Assembly: GCF_002024165.1 (NCBI RefSeq)
Contig: NZ_MWQN01000004.1
Location: 744,001 to 808,000, forward strand
Reading direction: 5' to 3'
From: Embleya scabrispora
Lineage (GTDB): Bacteria > Actinomycetota > Actinomycetes > Streptomycetales > Streptomycetaceae
Length of the DNA: 64,000 bases
A program made the translations under genes and the position numbers. Positions within the stretch are counted from its first letter, which is position 1, and every line of letters starts with the position of its first letter. The notes beneath the pieces were generated by a model that was given only the letters and a program-made list of their open reading frames with translations, did not search any database and was not told the DNA's origin. This document shows positions 18,001 through 26,554 of this stretch, piece by piece.

Positions 18001-19614
18001 ATGGCTCCCATGGTCTTTCCCATGACGAAAAAACGAGTTCCCCCACTGGTCACCGCCCTGGTCGTCGGCTGCCTGTTCGCCGGCGCGCCGGGCGCCCACG
18101 CGGACGCCGCCGCCGGCCCGGACGGCGCACCGTCGGCGGCGGGCGCGCCGCCGAGGTTGGGCATCGACCTCGACACCGTGACCATCCCGGAATTACAAAC
18201 CCGCATGGCACGCGGATCGTTGACCTCGACCGCGCTCACCGGCGCCTACCTGTGGCGGATCAAGACCGTCGATCCCACGATCAAGGCGGTGTTGCGCACC
18301 GACCCGACCGCGCTGCGCCAGGCCGCCGCCAGCGACGCCCGGTACCGGCGCGGGCAGAGCCGGGGCCCGCTCGACGGCATTCCCGTCCTGCTCAAGGACA
18401 ACGTGGACACCCGCGACCTGCCGACCACCGCCGGCTCGACGGCACTGGCCGGCAGCCCGCCCGACGCCGACGCGGTACTGGTGACCCGGCTGCGCGCGGC
18501 GGGTGCGGTGATCCTCGGCAAGACCAACCTGTCCGAATGGGCCAACTTCCGCGGCGCCAAGCCGACGTCGGGCTGGTCGGCGGTGGGCGGCCAGACCCGC
18601 AACCCGTACGTCCTGGACCGCAACCCCTGCGGCTCGTCGGCCGGTTCGGGCGCCGCGCTGGCCGCGTCGTTGTCGCAGGTGGCGATCGGCACCGAGACCG
18701 ACGGCTCGATCGTGTGCCCGTCCGGGGCGAACGGCGTGGTCGGCGTCAAACCCAGCCTGGGCGTGGTCAGCTCGTCCGGCGTGGTGCCGATCTCCGCCGA
18801 GCAGGACACCGCGGGACCCATGGCCCGCAACGTCACCGACGCCGCGCTGACCCTCGCGGTGCTCGCCGAGGGCCGGGGATCGCGCCCGGGCGACCCGTTC
18901 GACCTCGCCGCGGCCTCCGCCCGCCCCGACGGCCTGCGCGGCAAGCGCGTCGGCCTGTGGCGCCTGCCGACGCTCGGCCCGGACGTGGACGCCCTGATGA
19001 CCCGCACCGCGGCGCGCCTGCGCGCGGCGGGCGCCGAGGTGGTCGAGGTGAAGCTCCCCTACCAGGAGCGCATCGCCGAACTGGAATTCCCGGCCCTGCT
19101 CAGCGAGTTCCACCGCGACATCGACGCCTACCTCGCCACCCGCAAGGGCCCGCGCGATCTCGCGGAGCTGATCGAGTTCAACCGCACCCACCCGGCCGAG
19201 CAGACCTGCTTCGCCGGTCAGGAGCTGTTCGAACAGGCCCTGGTCGCGCCGCCCACCACCGACCCGCGTTACCGGGCGATGCGCGCCGAGTTGAAGGATC
19301 TGTCCCGCCGCTCGATCGACGAGACACTGGCCGCCGAACGGCTCGACGCCATCGCCTCGCCGACCAACCCGCCCGCCTGGACCACCGATTGTGTACGCGG
19401 CGACAACGACGTGATCCCGTCCTCGACCCCCGCCGCCGTGTCCGGATACCCGTCGATGTCGGTACCGGCCGGCTTCGTCGGCGAACTGCCGGTCGGCCTG
19501 CTCCTGATGACCGGCAACCTGCGCGACGGCGAACTCCTGTCCCTGGGCGCCTCGATCGAACATCACCTGCACGCCTGGCGCGCCCCGCGCTACCTGCCGA
19601 CCATCGGCTCCTGA
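18001..19614 (+). CDS. Secreted amidase (amidase signature family)
   Basis: The frame gives 537 residues. A basic start (MTKKR) followed by a hydrophobic core and AHA cleavage site around residues 8-34 indicates a Sec signal peptide. The amidase-signature triad is visible: catalytic Lys in LLKDNVDT, the cis-Ser in CGSSAGSG and the nucleophile Ser in TETDGSIVCPSG. The family hydrolyses carboxamides. The extracellular location suggests scavenging of amides or peptides. Three in-frame ATGs (18001, 18010, 18022) lack clear ribosome sites; 18022 gives the shortest signal peptide. Confidence 0.87.
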   Translation: MAPMVFPMTKKRVPPLVTALVVGCLFAGAPGAHADAAAGPDGAPSAAGAPPRLGIDLDTVTIPELQTRMARGSLTSTALTGAYLWRIKTVDPTIKAVLRTDPTALRQAAASDARYRRGQSRGPLDGIPVLLKDNVDTRDLPTTAGSTALAGSPPDADAVLVTRLRAAGAVILGKTNLSEWANFRGAKPTSGWSAVGGQTRNPYVLDRNPCGSSAGSGAALAASLSQVAIGTETDGSIVCPSGANGVVGVKPSLGVVSSSGVVPISAEQDTAGPMARNVTDAALTLAVLAEGRGSRPGDPFDLAAASARPDGLRGKRVGLWRLPTLGPDVDALMTRTAARLRAAGAEVVEVKLPYQERIAELEFPALLSEFHRDIDAYLATRKGPRDLAELIEFNRTHPAEQTCFAGQELFEQALVAPPTTDPRYRAMRAELKDLSRRSIDETLAAERLDAIASPTNPPAWTTDCVRGDNDVIPSSTPAAVSGYPSMSVPAGFVGELPVGLLLMTGNLRDGELLSLGASIEHHLHAWRAPRYLPTIGS

Positions 19615-19620
19615 CCCGCT

Positions 19621-19664
19621 GCGACGGGCCCGACCGAACCATCGGTTCCGGCCGGGCCCGTCGC
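19621..19664 (+). terminator. Terminator of the amidase gene
   Basis: A 12-bp perfect stem (19621-19632 with 19653-19664) starts 6 nt after the stop, with a nested ACCGA/TCGGT stem inside the loop. I see no gene in the rest of the 306-nt interval to 19920. Confidence 0.75.
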
Positions 19665-19920
19665 CTCGCCCGATCCGAACTCCCGCCGCCCGAAGGCGGC
19701 GTCGCGCCGACCGGCGACACCATGGCGGACGGGCGCCTCGCGATCCCCGGACACCCCGGAGGGGCCGGGTCCGCATGGGGCGCTCGTCTGCGCCGTTCGT
19801 GCGTCCGTGCGCCCTTGACCGGGGTCGGGGCTCGGCCGATCATGGCCGCCCTGCCTTCCGATCACCGTCGGCGGCGGTCGCACCACACGCGGGCGCCGGC
19901 CTCGCGACGAAAGGGCCATC

Positions 19921-21102
19921 GTGCACGTCTCCTCCGGGATCGATCTCTTCGACGACGCCGTCCTCGCCGACCCCTACCCGACCTACGCCCGGCTGCGCGA
20001 ACTCGGCGCCGTCGTACGGCTCGACGCGCACGGCGTCTGGGCCCTGCCCCGCCACGCGGGCGTCGCCGACGCGCTCCGCGACCCGATCACCTACTCCAGC
20101 GAACGGGCCCTGGCCCTGACCGACGAGGTCAACGAGCGGGTCCTGACCGACACCGTGGTGGGCACCGACGGGGCCGCCCACGTGCGCCTGCGCCGGGTGC
20201 TCTCGCGCCAACTCGCGCCCAGGGCGCTGAAATCCCTCACCGCCGGCATCCACGCGCACGCCCGCGCTCTGGTCGACGCTCTTCCGAGCGGCGAGGTGTT
20301 CGACGGCGTGGCCGACCTGGCCGCACCGTTCGTCTCCGGCACGGTCATGCGCCTGATGGGTTTACCCGACCGGGACCGCGCCCGGCTGCTCGACCTCGCC
20401 GACGCGACGTTCGACACCTTCGGCCCCGACAGCGCGCGTACCCGGGCCGCGTTCCCGCGCGCCGAGGAGATGTTCGCCTACCTCGACCGCTTCGCCGCGC
20501 GGGGGCGGGTGGCGCCGGACAGTTGGCTCGGCGCCATCCACGCCGCGGCCGACCGGGGCGACATCGACGAATCCCAGGCCGTCCCGCTGATGCTCTCCTA
20601 CACCGTCGCCGGCATGGACACCACCATCCACGCCGTCACCACCGCCCTGCACCTGTTGGCCGGGCACCCCGCGCAGTGGCGCCTGGTCCGCGAGCGCGCC
20701 GTCCCGGGCGACGCGGTCTTCGCCGAGGCGCTGCGGATGGAGGCCCCGATCCAGTGGTTCGGCCGCCGCGCCGGCCGCGACATCCGGATCGGCGACACCG
20801 TCGTCCCCGCCGGCGAACAACTCCTCCTGCTCTACGGCTCGGCGGGCCGCGACCGCGCCAAATGGGGCCCGACCGCCGACACGTTCGACGTCACCCGCCC
20901 CGACAGCCGCGACCACCTCGCGCTCGGCCTCGGCGTGCACCAGTGCGCCGGCAACCACCTGGCCGTCCTCGAACTCGACGCGGTGCTCACCGCCCTGGGC
21001 GCCCGCTTCCACACCCTTGCCGCCGCGCCCGACCGGGCGCCCACCCGGCGGGTCCACAACATCCTGCGCGGCCTGCACACCCTCCCGCTCGTCGCCGCGT
21101 AG
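19921..21102 (+). CDS. Cytochrome P450
   Basis: The protein has 393 residues with normal bacterial class I features: I-helix AGMDTT, K-helix EALR, and heme loop LGLGVHQCAG with the thiolate at Cys342. The N-terminus has no membrane anchor. It is a soluble monooxygenase needing a ferredoxin, and no ferredoxin gene is adjacent. The substrate is unknown. GTG 19921 is preceded by AAGGG. It is unrelated in detail to the P450 at 14 kb, which lacks the AGxDTT motif. Confidence 0.9.
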   Translation: MHVSSGIDLFDDAVLADPYPTYARLRELGAVVRLDAHGVWALPRHAGVADALRDPITYSSERALALTDEVNERVLTDTVVGTDGAAHVRLRRVLSRQLAPRALKSLTAGIHAHARALVDALPSGEVFDGVADLAAPFVSGTVMRLMGLPDRDRARLLDLADATFDTFGPDSARTRAAFPRAEEMFAYLDRFAARGRVAPDSWLGAIHAAADRGDIDESQAVPLMLSYTVAGMDTTIHAVTTALHLLAGHPAQWRLVRERAVPGDAVFAEALRMEAPIQWFGRRAGRDIRIGDTVVPAGEQLLLLYGSAGRDRAKWGPTADTFDVTRPDSRDHLALGLGVHQCAGNHLAVLELDAVLTALGARFHTLAAAPDRAPTRRVHNILRGLHTLPLVAA

Positions 21103-21130
21103 CGCGCCCCACCACGATCCGCCCGCCCAC

Positions 21131-21172
21131 CGCGGATCCCGACCGGTACCGCCCATCCGGTCGGAATCCGCG
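21131..21172. terminator. Bidirectional terminator hairpin
   Basis: A 16-bp stem with one mismatch (21131-21146 with 21157-21172) and a 10-nt loop lie between the convergent P450 and DUF885 genes. Confidence 0.7.
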
Positions 21173-21184
21173 CACGGGTTCGGG

Positions 21185-22885
21185 CTACGGCGCGGGAATC
21201 GCGGAGAGTTCGTCGGTCAGGTCGTCGAGACCCAACGACCCCTGCGACAGCGCGCTCATGTGCCACGCCTTCAGGTCGAACGCCGCGCCCTGCGCCCGTC
21301 GGGCGTTCTCCCGGCCCAGCAGCCAGGCGCGTTCGCCGAGCTTGTAGCCGATCGCCTGGCCGGGCATGGTCAGGTAGCGGGTGAGTTCGCTGTCCACGAA
21401 GGCGTCGGGGAGGCCGCTGTTCGCGCCGAAGAACTCCTGCGCCAGGTCCGGCGTCCAGCGCTCGCCGGGATGGAACGGCGCGTCGGCCGGGATCTCCAGT
21501 TCCAGGTGCATGCCGATGTCGACGATCACCCGCGCGGCGCGCATCATCTGCGCGTCGAGGTAGCCCAGGCGCCGTTCGGCGTCGGTGAGGAAGCCCAGTT
21601 CGTCCATGAGGCGTTCCGCGTACAGCGCCCAGCCCTCGGCGTTGGCGCTGACCACCCCGACGGTGGCCTGGTAGCGGGACAGGTCGCCGGCGATGTGCGC
21701 CCACTGGGCGAGCTGGAGGTGGTGTCCGGGGACGCCCTCGTGATACCAGGTGGACACGAGGTTGTACACGGGGAACCGGTCGCGACCCATCGTCGGCAGC
21801 CAGGTCCGGCCGGGGCGGCTGAAGTCCTCGGACGGCTGCGTGTAGTACGGCGCGGCGGCGCTGCCCGGCGGGGCGATGCACGACTCGACGCGGCGCACCC
21901 GCTCGGCGAGGTCGAAGTGGGTGCCGTCGAGGTGCTCGATCGCCTCGTCCATCAGGGCCTGCAGCCAGGCCCGCACCTCGTCGACGCCCTCGATGTGCGT
22001 ACCGTGCTCGTCCAGGTGCGCGAGCGCCACCCACGGCGTGGCGGCGCCGGGCAGGACCTTCTCCGCCTCGCGGCGCATCTCGCCGAGGAGGCGGTGGTAC
22101 TCCGACCAGCCGTAGGCGTAGGCCTCGTCGAGGTCGAGGTCGGCGCCGTTGAAGTACCGCGACCACACGGCGTACCGCTCGCGCCCGACGACCTCGGGGG
22201 CGTCGGCGACGGCGGGGGCGTACACGTCGCGCATCCACTCGCGCAGCTCCACCACCGCGGCGGTCGCGGCGCGTGCGGCCTCGTCGAGTTCGGCGCGCAG
22301 GGCCTGGGGGCCGGCGGCGGCGAAGTCCTCGAACCAGCCGCGTCCGTTGCCGTCGGTGTCGGCCCACTCGCCGAGCTGGTCGATACACGCCCCGGTCGGG
22401 CGGGGCGCCGCGTACAACTTGCGCTCCAGGCCCAGCTCCAGCGACTCCCGGTAGCCCGCAAGCGCGTGCGAGACCGCACCCAGCCGCCGGCCGATCGCGG
22501 CCCAGTCCTCGTCCGTCTCCGCGGGCGTCACGGTGAACACCTCACGCACGAAGTGCATCGGCGTGCCCATGTTCCCGACGGTCCGCAGCCCCTCCCCGCT
22601 CTCGTGCACGGCCAGCTCGGCCGTCAACCGCTCGCGCAACAACCGGGCACACCGCCGCTCGACCTCCACCTCCGCCCCGTCCCGCCGCTCGGCCTCGCCC
22701 AGCGCGGCAAGCGTGGCCCGCGCCAACGCGGCCCGCGCCTCCTGCCCATCGGGAGAAAGATCGGGCAACCGCCCGGAACACTCCGCAACACCGAGAAACG
22801 TCCCCATCACCGGATCGAGCACAACGAGTTCGTCGACATAGGAGTCGGCGACCTGACGCGGAAGCGGAACACTGTTGACTGACAT
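21185..22885 (-). CDS. DUF885 family metallopeptidase-like protein
   Basis: The protein has 566 residues, is mostly helical and has no signal peptide. The family motif HEGVPGHHLQ lies near residue 370 and is followed by NAEGWALYAE, the pair expected to supply metal ligands. It is probably a cytoplasmic zinc peptidase acting on small peptides, by analogy with related helical metallopeptidases. The ATG at 22885 has GAGGATGGGGG upstream. It is transcribed divergently from a methyltransferase. Confidence 0.85.
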   Translation of the reverse strand: MSVNSVPLPRQVADSYVDELVVLDPVMGTFLGVAECSGRLPDLSPDGQEARAALARATLAALGEAERRDGAEVEVERRCARLLRERLTAELAVHESGEGLRTVGNMGTPMHFVREVFTVTPAETDEDWAAIGRRLGAVSHALAGYRESLELGLERKLYAAPRPTGACIDQLGEWADTDGNGRGWFEDFAAAGPQALRAELDEAARAATAAVVELREWMRDVYAPAVADAPEVVGRERYAVWSRYFNGADLDLDEAYAYGWSEYHRLLGEMRREAEKVLPGAATPWVALAHLDEHGTHIEGVDEVRAWLQALMDEAIEHLDGTHFDLAERVRRVESCIAPPGSAAAPYYTQPSEDFSRPGRTWLPTMGRDRFPVYNLVSTWYHEGVPGHHLQLAQWAHIAGDLSRYQATVGVVSANAEGWALYAERLMDELGFLTDAERRLGYLDAQMMRAARVIVDIGMHLELEIPADAPFHPGERWTPDLAQEFFGANSGLPDAFVDSELTRYLTMPGQAIGYKLGERAWLLGRENARRAQGAAFDLKAWHMSALSQGSLGLDDLTDELSAIPAP

Positions 22886-23057
22886 GCCCCCATCCTCATA
22901 CGCCGACAACCCCCACGTCACGCCCGTTCCCCCACCACCTCCCCCAACCCGACACCCGCACCGAATCCCGAACATGGCCCCCGACCGAGCCCTGCCCGTT
23001 CATGCCGCTCGGCCCAGGGGTCGTGTCGGCGGGTGTTCGGGTGGGGAGGATTGGGGG

Positions 23058-23822
23058 ATGGGGCGGGTTTATGACGATGTGCGGTTGGCCGGGGCCTATC
23101 AGGTCGGGAACGAGATGCCCGCGGGGGCGCTTCGGGTCTGGGCGGAGGTGATCGGGGGGTTTGCGCCTCGGCCGGCGCCGGTGGTGGTCGAGATCGGGGC
23201 GGGGACCGGAATGTTCTGTGCGGCGTTGGCGGAGTGGGGGCGGGCGTCGCTCGTGGTCGGGGTCGATCCCTCGGTGGCCATGCTCGGTGAGGCCGTGCGG
23301 TACAACGCCCACCCCCGGGTGCGCTACGTCGGCGGCTGCGCGGACGCGGTGCCCACGCGCGAGGGACTGTTCGATCTCGCCCTGCTCTCGCGCGTCGTGC
23401 ACCACCTGCCGGATCGCCGCGCCTGTGCCCGCGAGTTGGCGCGCGTCCTGCGGCCCGACGGTGTCGTGGTGATCCGTACGACCTTCCGCGAGCGCCTGGA
23501 CGCGCTCGTCTACCACTACTGGCCCCGCCTGCGGGACAGCGACGAACAGCGCTTCCCCGGAAGGGAGGAGGTCGTGGCCGACTTCACCGCCTGCGGGTTC
23601 GCGGTTCGCGAGATCGGCTCCCTCGTGCAGCCGGTCACCGCGAGCCTGCGCGAGTTCCACGCGCGGATGACCACACGACCGCAATCGAAGTTCACCCACC
23701 TGACCGCCGCCGAGTACGACGAGGGCCTGCGCCGCCTGGCGATCGACGCCGCCGCCGAACCCGAGGACACGCCCCGGCCGGTGCCGGAGCGCTACGACAT
23801 CGCGGTGTTCGCTCGCGCGTGA
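23058..23822 (+). CDS. Class I SAM-dependent methyltransferase
   Basis: The protein has 254 residues. The SAM-binding motif I is VVEIGAGTGMF, the acidic end of strand 2 is VGVDPS, and motif LLSRVVHHLPD is typical of the UbiE/Methyltransf_11 group. The substrate is unknown. The start ATG 23058 has GGGAGGA about 10 nt upstream. The stretch from about 23030 to 23260 is unusually G-rich on the plus strand compared with the rest of the gene. Confidence 0.82.
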   Translation: MGRVYDDVRLAGAYQVGNEMPAGALRVWAEVIGGFAPRPAPVVVEIGAGTGMFCAALAEWGRASLVVGVDPSVAMLGEAVRYNAHPRVRYVGGCADAVPTREGLFDLALLSRVVHHLPDRRACARELARVLRPDGVVVIRTTFRERLDALVYHYWPRLRDSDEQRFPGREEVVADFTACGFAVREIGSLVQPVTASLREFHARMTTRPQSKFTHLTAAEYDEGLRRLAIDAAAEPEDTPRPVPERYDIAVFARA

Positions 23823-23902
23823 GGGAACCGCCGTGATTCTCCGGCCGGTTCGGGTCGGTCGCCGGGCGCGCCGGGGGCATCGTGTGCAGGGTCGCGCGGG
23901 GA

Positions 23903-23931
23903 GTGGGCCCGGCCGCTTGGGTCGGGCCCAC
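23903..23931. terminator. Terminator hairpin between convergent genes
   Basis: A 9-bp stem GTGGGCCCG/CGGGCCCAC with an 11-nt loop lies between the methyltransferase and the binding-protein gene. Confidence 0.55.
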
Positions 23932-23944
23932 ATCTTCGCCCGCG

Positions 23945-25510
23945 TCAGCGGGTTCGGCGTAGGGACATCGGGTCTATTCCGCTGCCGTCGATGCTGAACG
24001 TGGTGCCGCGCGTGGCGAAGTACGGGGTCAGCATGTCCGCGAAGGTCATCACGTCGACGCGCTTGACCAACTCCGCCTCGGCCGCGGTCCATTCGGCGCA
24101 GCCGGCGGTGTCCGGCTTGCTCATGGCCAGGCCCACCAGGCGCTGGTACTCGGGGTTGTCGACGGCGCCGAAGTTGAGCCCGTCGGGCCCCTTGGGGCCG
24201 CTGAAGAAGGGCATGAGCTGGTCGTGCTGGGTCAGCGTGATCGGCGTCCAGGAGATGTCCCACTGCCCGGAGGCCAGCACCTCTCCGGTGGTCCCGGCGG
24301 TGAGTGGTCGACGGTTGACCTTGACCCCGAACGACCGCCACTGCTCGACCGCGAGCTCCACAGCGGACAGCAGTTCCGAACCGGCCGTCCCCATGTAGGG
24401 CAGCACGATGGACAGTTGCCTGCCGTCCTTGGTCCAGTGCCCGCCCGACTTGGTCCACCCGGCCCCACGCAGCGCGGCCGCCGCGCGAGCCGGGTCGTGC
24501 GGCGGGATGTTCGCGCTCACGGCGTCCGCCGAACAGGTCGGCAGCATGGTGACCGCGACCCGGGTCGGCGTCGAGCCCTTGCCGCCGGTGGCCACCGCCC
24601 CCAACTGCTTGAGATCCAGCGCTGCGGTCAGCGCCCAGCGCACCGCGGGATCGGCGGTGACGTGCTCGGGCGCCTCGTTGTACAGGAACATCCCGTACGG
24701 GTTGCGCTCGACGCGGTACTTCAGCCCCGCCGCGGTCAGCCGGACCCGGTCGGCGCCGGTCACGGAGGCGATGTCGAGCTGTTTGCCCAGCAGCAGGTTG
24801 GCCCTGGTCGAGGGGTTGGTGACGACCTTGAACACCAACCGCTCGGGCAGTTCGGCCGAGTTCGCGCCGCCCGGTCCCCAGACGTAGTCGGGCCGTTTGG
24901 TGTAGGTGAAGTGGTCACCCGTCGCGGCCTCGACGAGCCGGTACGGCCCGGTGCCGTCGGTGGCGTGGTTGAGCGTGTCGGGCGCCGCGAGCGCCGAGGG
25001 GCACACCAGCGGCAGTTGGGTGGCGCCGCGCAGCAGGAACGGGGTGGGTTCGGGGGTGCGCAGGACGAGCGTGTTGGTGGCGTCGTCCGCGGTGGCGACG
25101 GTTCCCGGCGCCACCGCCAGGCCGTACAGCGGTGAGGTGTTCTTCGGGTCGGCGATGTAGTTGTACTGCGCCGCGACGGCGGACGCGGTCAACACTTGGC
25201 CGTCGCCGCACCGCACGTCGCGCCGCAGGGTGAACGTGGCCGACAGGGGGTCGGACTCCCACTTCTCGGCGACGCCGGAGACGATCTGCCCGTCGACCGT
25301 GGTGTTGACCAGCGCGTCGTAGGAGAACCGCGACATCAGCGAGGTGATCCTGGACAGCGAGGTGAGCGGAGACAGGTTGGCCGGGTCCTCGGAGATACCG
25401 ATCGTGATCGTGTCGCTCCCGCCCGCGCTCGAGGAGCCGGTGCCGCCGCACCCGGTGGCGAGCACCCCCAGCGCCACCGCGCCGGCCGCCGCCCGCGCGG
25501 CGCCTCTCAT
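23945..25510 (-). CDS. Family 5 peptide/nickel ABC transporter substrate-binding lipoprotein
   Basis: The protein has 521 residues. A type II signal with lipobox LATGC and a Gly/Ser spacer anchors it to the membrane. The mature part follows the SBP_bac_5 pattern: AEKWESDPLSATFTLRRDV early, and WTKDGRQLSI and LMPFFSGPKGP late. It should capture an oligopeptide or similar solute for an ABC importer, but no permease or ATPase gene is adjacent, so it is an orphan component. Its ATG overlaps the stop of a 42-codon frame with a near-perfect ribosome site, implying coupled translation. Confidence 0.88.
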   Translation of the reverse strand: MRGAARAAAGAVALGVLATGCGGTGSSSAGGSDTITIGISEDPANLSPLTSLSRITSLMSRFSYDALVNTTVDGQIVSGVAEKWESDPLSATFTLRRDVRCGDGQVLTASAVAAQYNYIADPKNTSPLYGLAVAPGTVATADDATNTLVLRTPEPTPFLLRGATQLPLVCPSALAAPDTLNHATDGTGPYRLVEAATGDHFTYTKRPDYVWGPGGANSAELPERLVFKVVTNPSTRANLLLGKQLDIASVTGADRVRLTAAGLKYRVERNPYGMFLYNEAPEHVTADPAVRWALTAALDLKQLGAVATGGKGSTPTRVAVTMLPTCSADAVSANIPPHDPARAAAALRGAGWTKSGGHWTKDGRQLSIVLPYMGTAGSELLSAVELAVEQWRSFGVKVNRRPLTAGTTGEVLASGQWDISWTPITLTQHDQLMPFFSGPKGPDGLNFGAVDNPEYQRLVGLAMSKPDTAGCAEWTAAEAELVKRVDVMTFADMLTPYFATRGTTFSIDGSGIDPMSLRRTR

Positions 25511-25635
25511 CGTGCACCACCGGCGGCAACGGCGAAGCGCGTACGCCCCTCGCCTCCCGATGCGGCGGCGCTCGACGTACGAATGTTCGGATCCACCGTC
25601 CGGACACCGGACCCGACCGCGTCGGATCGTCCCAT
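25507..25635 (-). CDS. Short upstream ORF (42 aa) coupled to the binding-protein gene
   Basis: ATG 25635 has AGGAGG exactly 7 nt upstream, better than the site of the lipoprotein gene itself. The frame ends in a TGA that overlaps the lipoprotein ATG (ATGA). The product begins MGRSDAVGSGV, is Ser/Ala/Gly/Arg-rich, and has no signal peptide or membrane helix. It may act mainly as a leader that loads ribosomes for the downstream gene; a functional product is not excluded. Confidence 0.5.
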   Translation of the reverse strand: MGRSDAVGSGVRTVDPNIRTSSAAASGGEGRTRFAVAAGGAR

Positions 25636-25862
25636 CTGGATACCTCCTCGGAGAACGGCGCGACTGCCGCAGTGGACGCTCAGGGTAGGCAGCGCCCGCA
25701 CACCTCGTATCGTCGCCGCGGACGAAGAGCGATCATCGAATCCGTCCGAATCGCCAACGGCAGGCGGTGCGGCGCCGTGCAGTCCTCGCGACCTTGGCCG
25801 CGCCGCGCGCCCCCTTCGTGTCCCCCGACCGAGCGCCGCGCGGCCCGAACGAGACATCTCGT

Positions 25863-25900
25863 TTGCCTAAATAGATTAGGCATGCACATAATTCATTCAG
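25863..25900 (+). promoter_or_regulatory. Promoter with embedded TetR-type operator
   Basis: TTGCCT (25863-25868) and CATAAT (25887-25892) are spaced 18 nt. Between and over them lies the dyad TGCCTAA-N5-TTAGGCA (25864-25882). A second dyad ACGAGA-CA-TCTCGT sits just upstream. This arrangement predicts autorepression of the TetR operon. Transcription would begin near 25899, close to a GTG at 25901 that could serve as a leaderless start. Confidence 0.6.
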
Positions 25901-25936
25901 GTGAACCCGAGAGCGGATGAGCAAAGGTGGGCGGAC

Positions 25937-26554
25937 ATGGCGCGCGCGGGGTTGACCGCCGAAAGCGTGGTGCGGGCCGGGGCCGAGTTGGCCGACGAGG
26001 TCGGGTTCGCGCACGCGACGCCCGCGGAATTGGCCCGGCGGCTGGGCGTACGGACCGCGAGCCTGTACTCGCATGTCGCCAACGCCCACGACCTCAAGAC
26101 CCGGATCGCGCTGCTCGCACTGGAGGAACTCGCCGACCGGGTCTCCGCCGCCATCGCCGGGCGCGCGGGCAAGGACGCGCTGACCGCCTTCGCGAACGTC
26201 TACCGCGATTACGCCCTCGCCCACCCGGGCCGCTTCGCCGCCGCGCGATACCGGCTCGACCCGCAGACGGCCGCCGCGAGTGCCGGCGTCCGGCACGCGC
26301 GGATGATGCGCGCGCTGCTGCGCGGATACGACCTGGCCGAACCGCACCAAACGCACGCCGTCCGGCTGCTGGGCAGCGTCTTCGCCGGCTTCGTCGACCT
26401 GGAGTCCAACGGCGGCTTCGCGCACAGCTCCCCCGACTCGGCACAGAGCTGGACCGCGATTCTCGACGCACTCGACGGCCTGCTGCGCACCTGGCCCACC
26501 ACCTCCCGACCCCTCCCCCGCCATCTCCGTACAGCGAAAAGACCCCGACCATGA
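25937..26554 (+). CDS. TetR family transcriptional regulator (WHG-type C-terminal domain)
   Basis: The protein has 205 residues. Residues 1-50 are the TetR helix-turn-helix (ATPAELARRLGVRTASLYSHVANAHDLK), and the rest is a helical ligand domain ending in a Pro/Arg-rich tail. ATG 25937 is preferred with AAAGGTGG upstream. A GTG at 25901 would add 12 residues and could be leaderless. The gene overlaps the SGNH hydrolase gene by 4 nt and probably controls both through the dyad in its promoter. Confidence 0.87.
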   Translation: MARAGLTAESVVRAGAELADEVGFAHATPAELARRLGVRTASLYSHVANAHDLKTRIALLALEELADRVSAAIAGRAGKDALTAFANVYRDYALAHPGRFAAARYRLDPQTAAASAGVRHARMMRALLRGYDLAEPHQTHAVRLLGSVFAGFVDLESNGGFAHSSPDSAQSWTAILDALDGLLRTWPTTSRPLPRHLRTAKRPRP

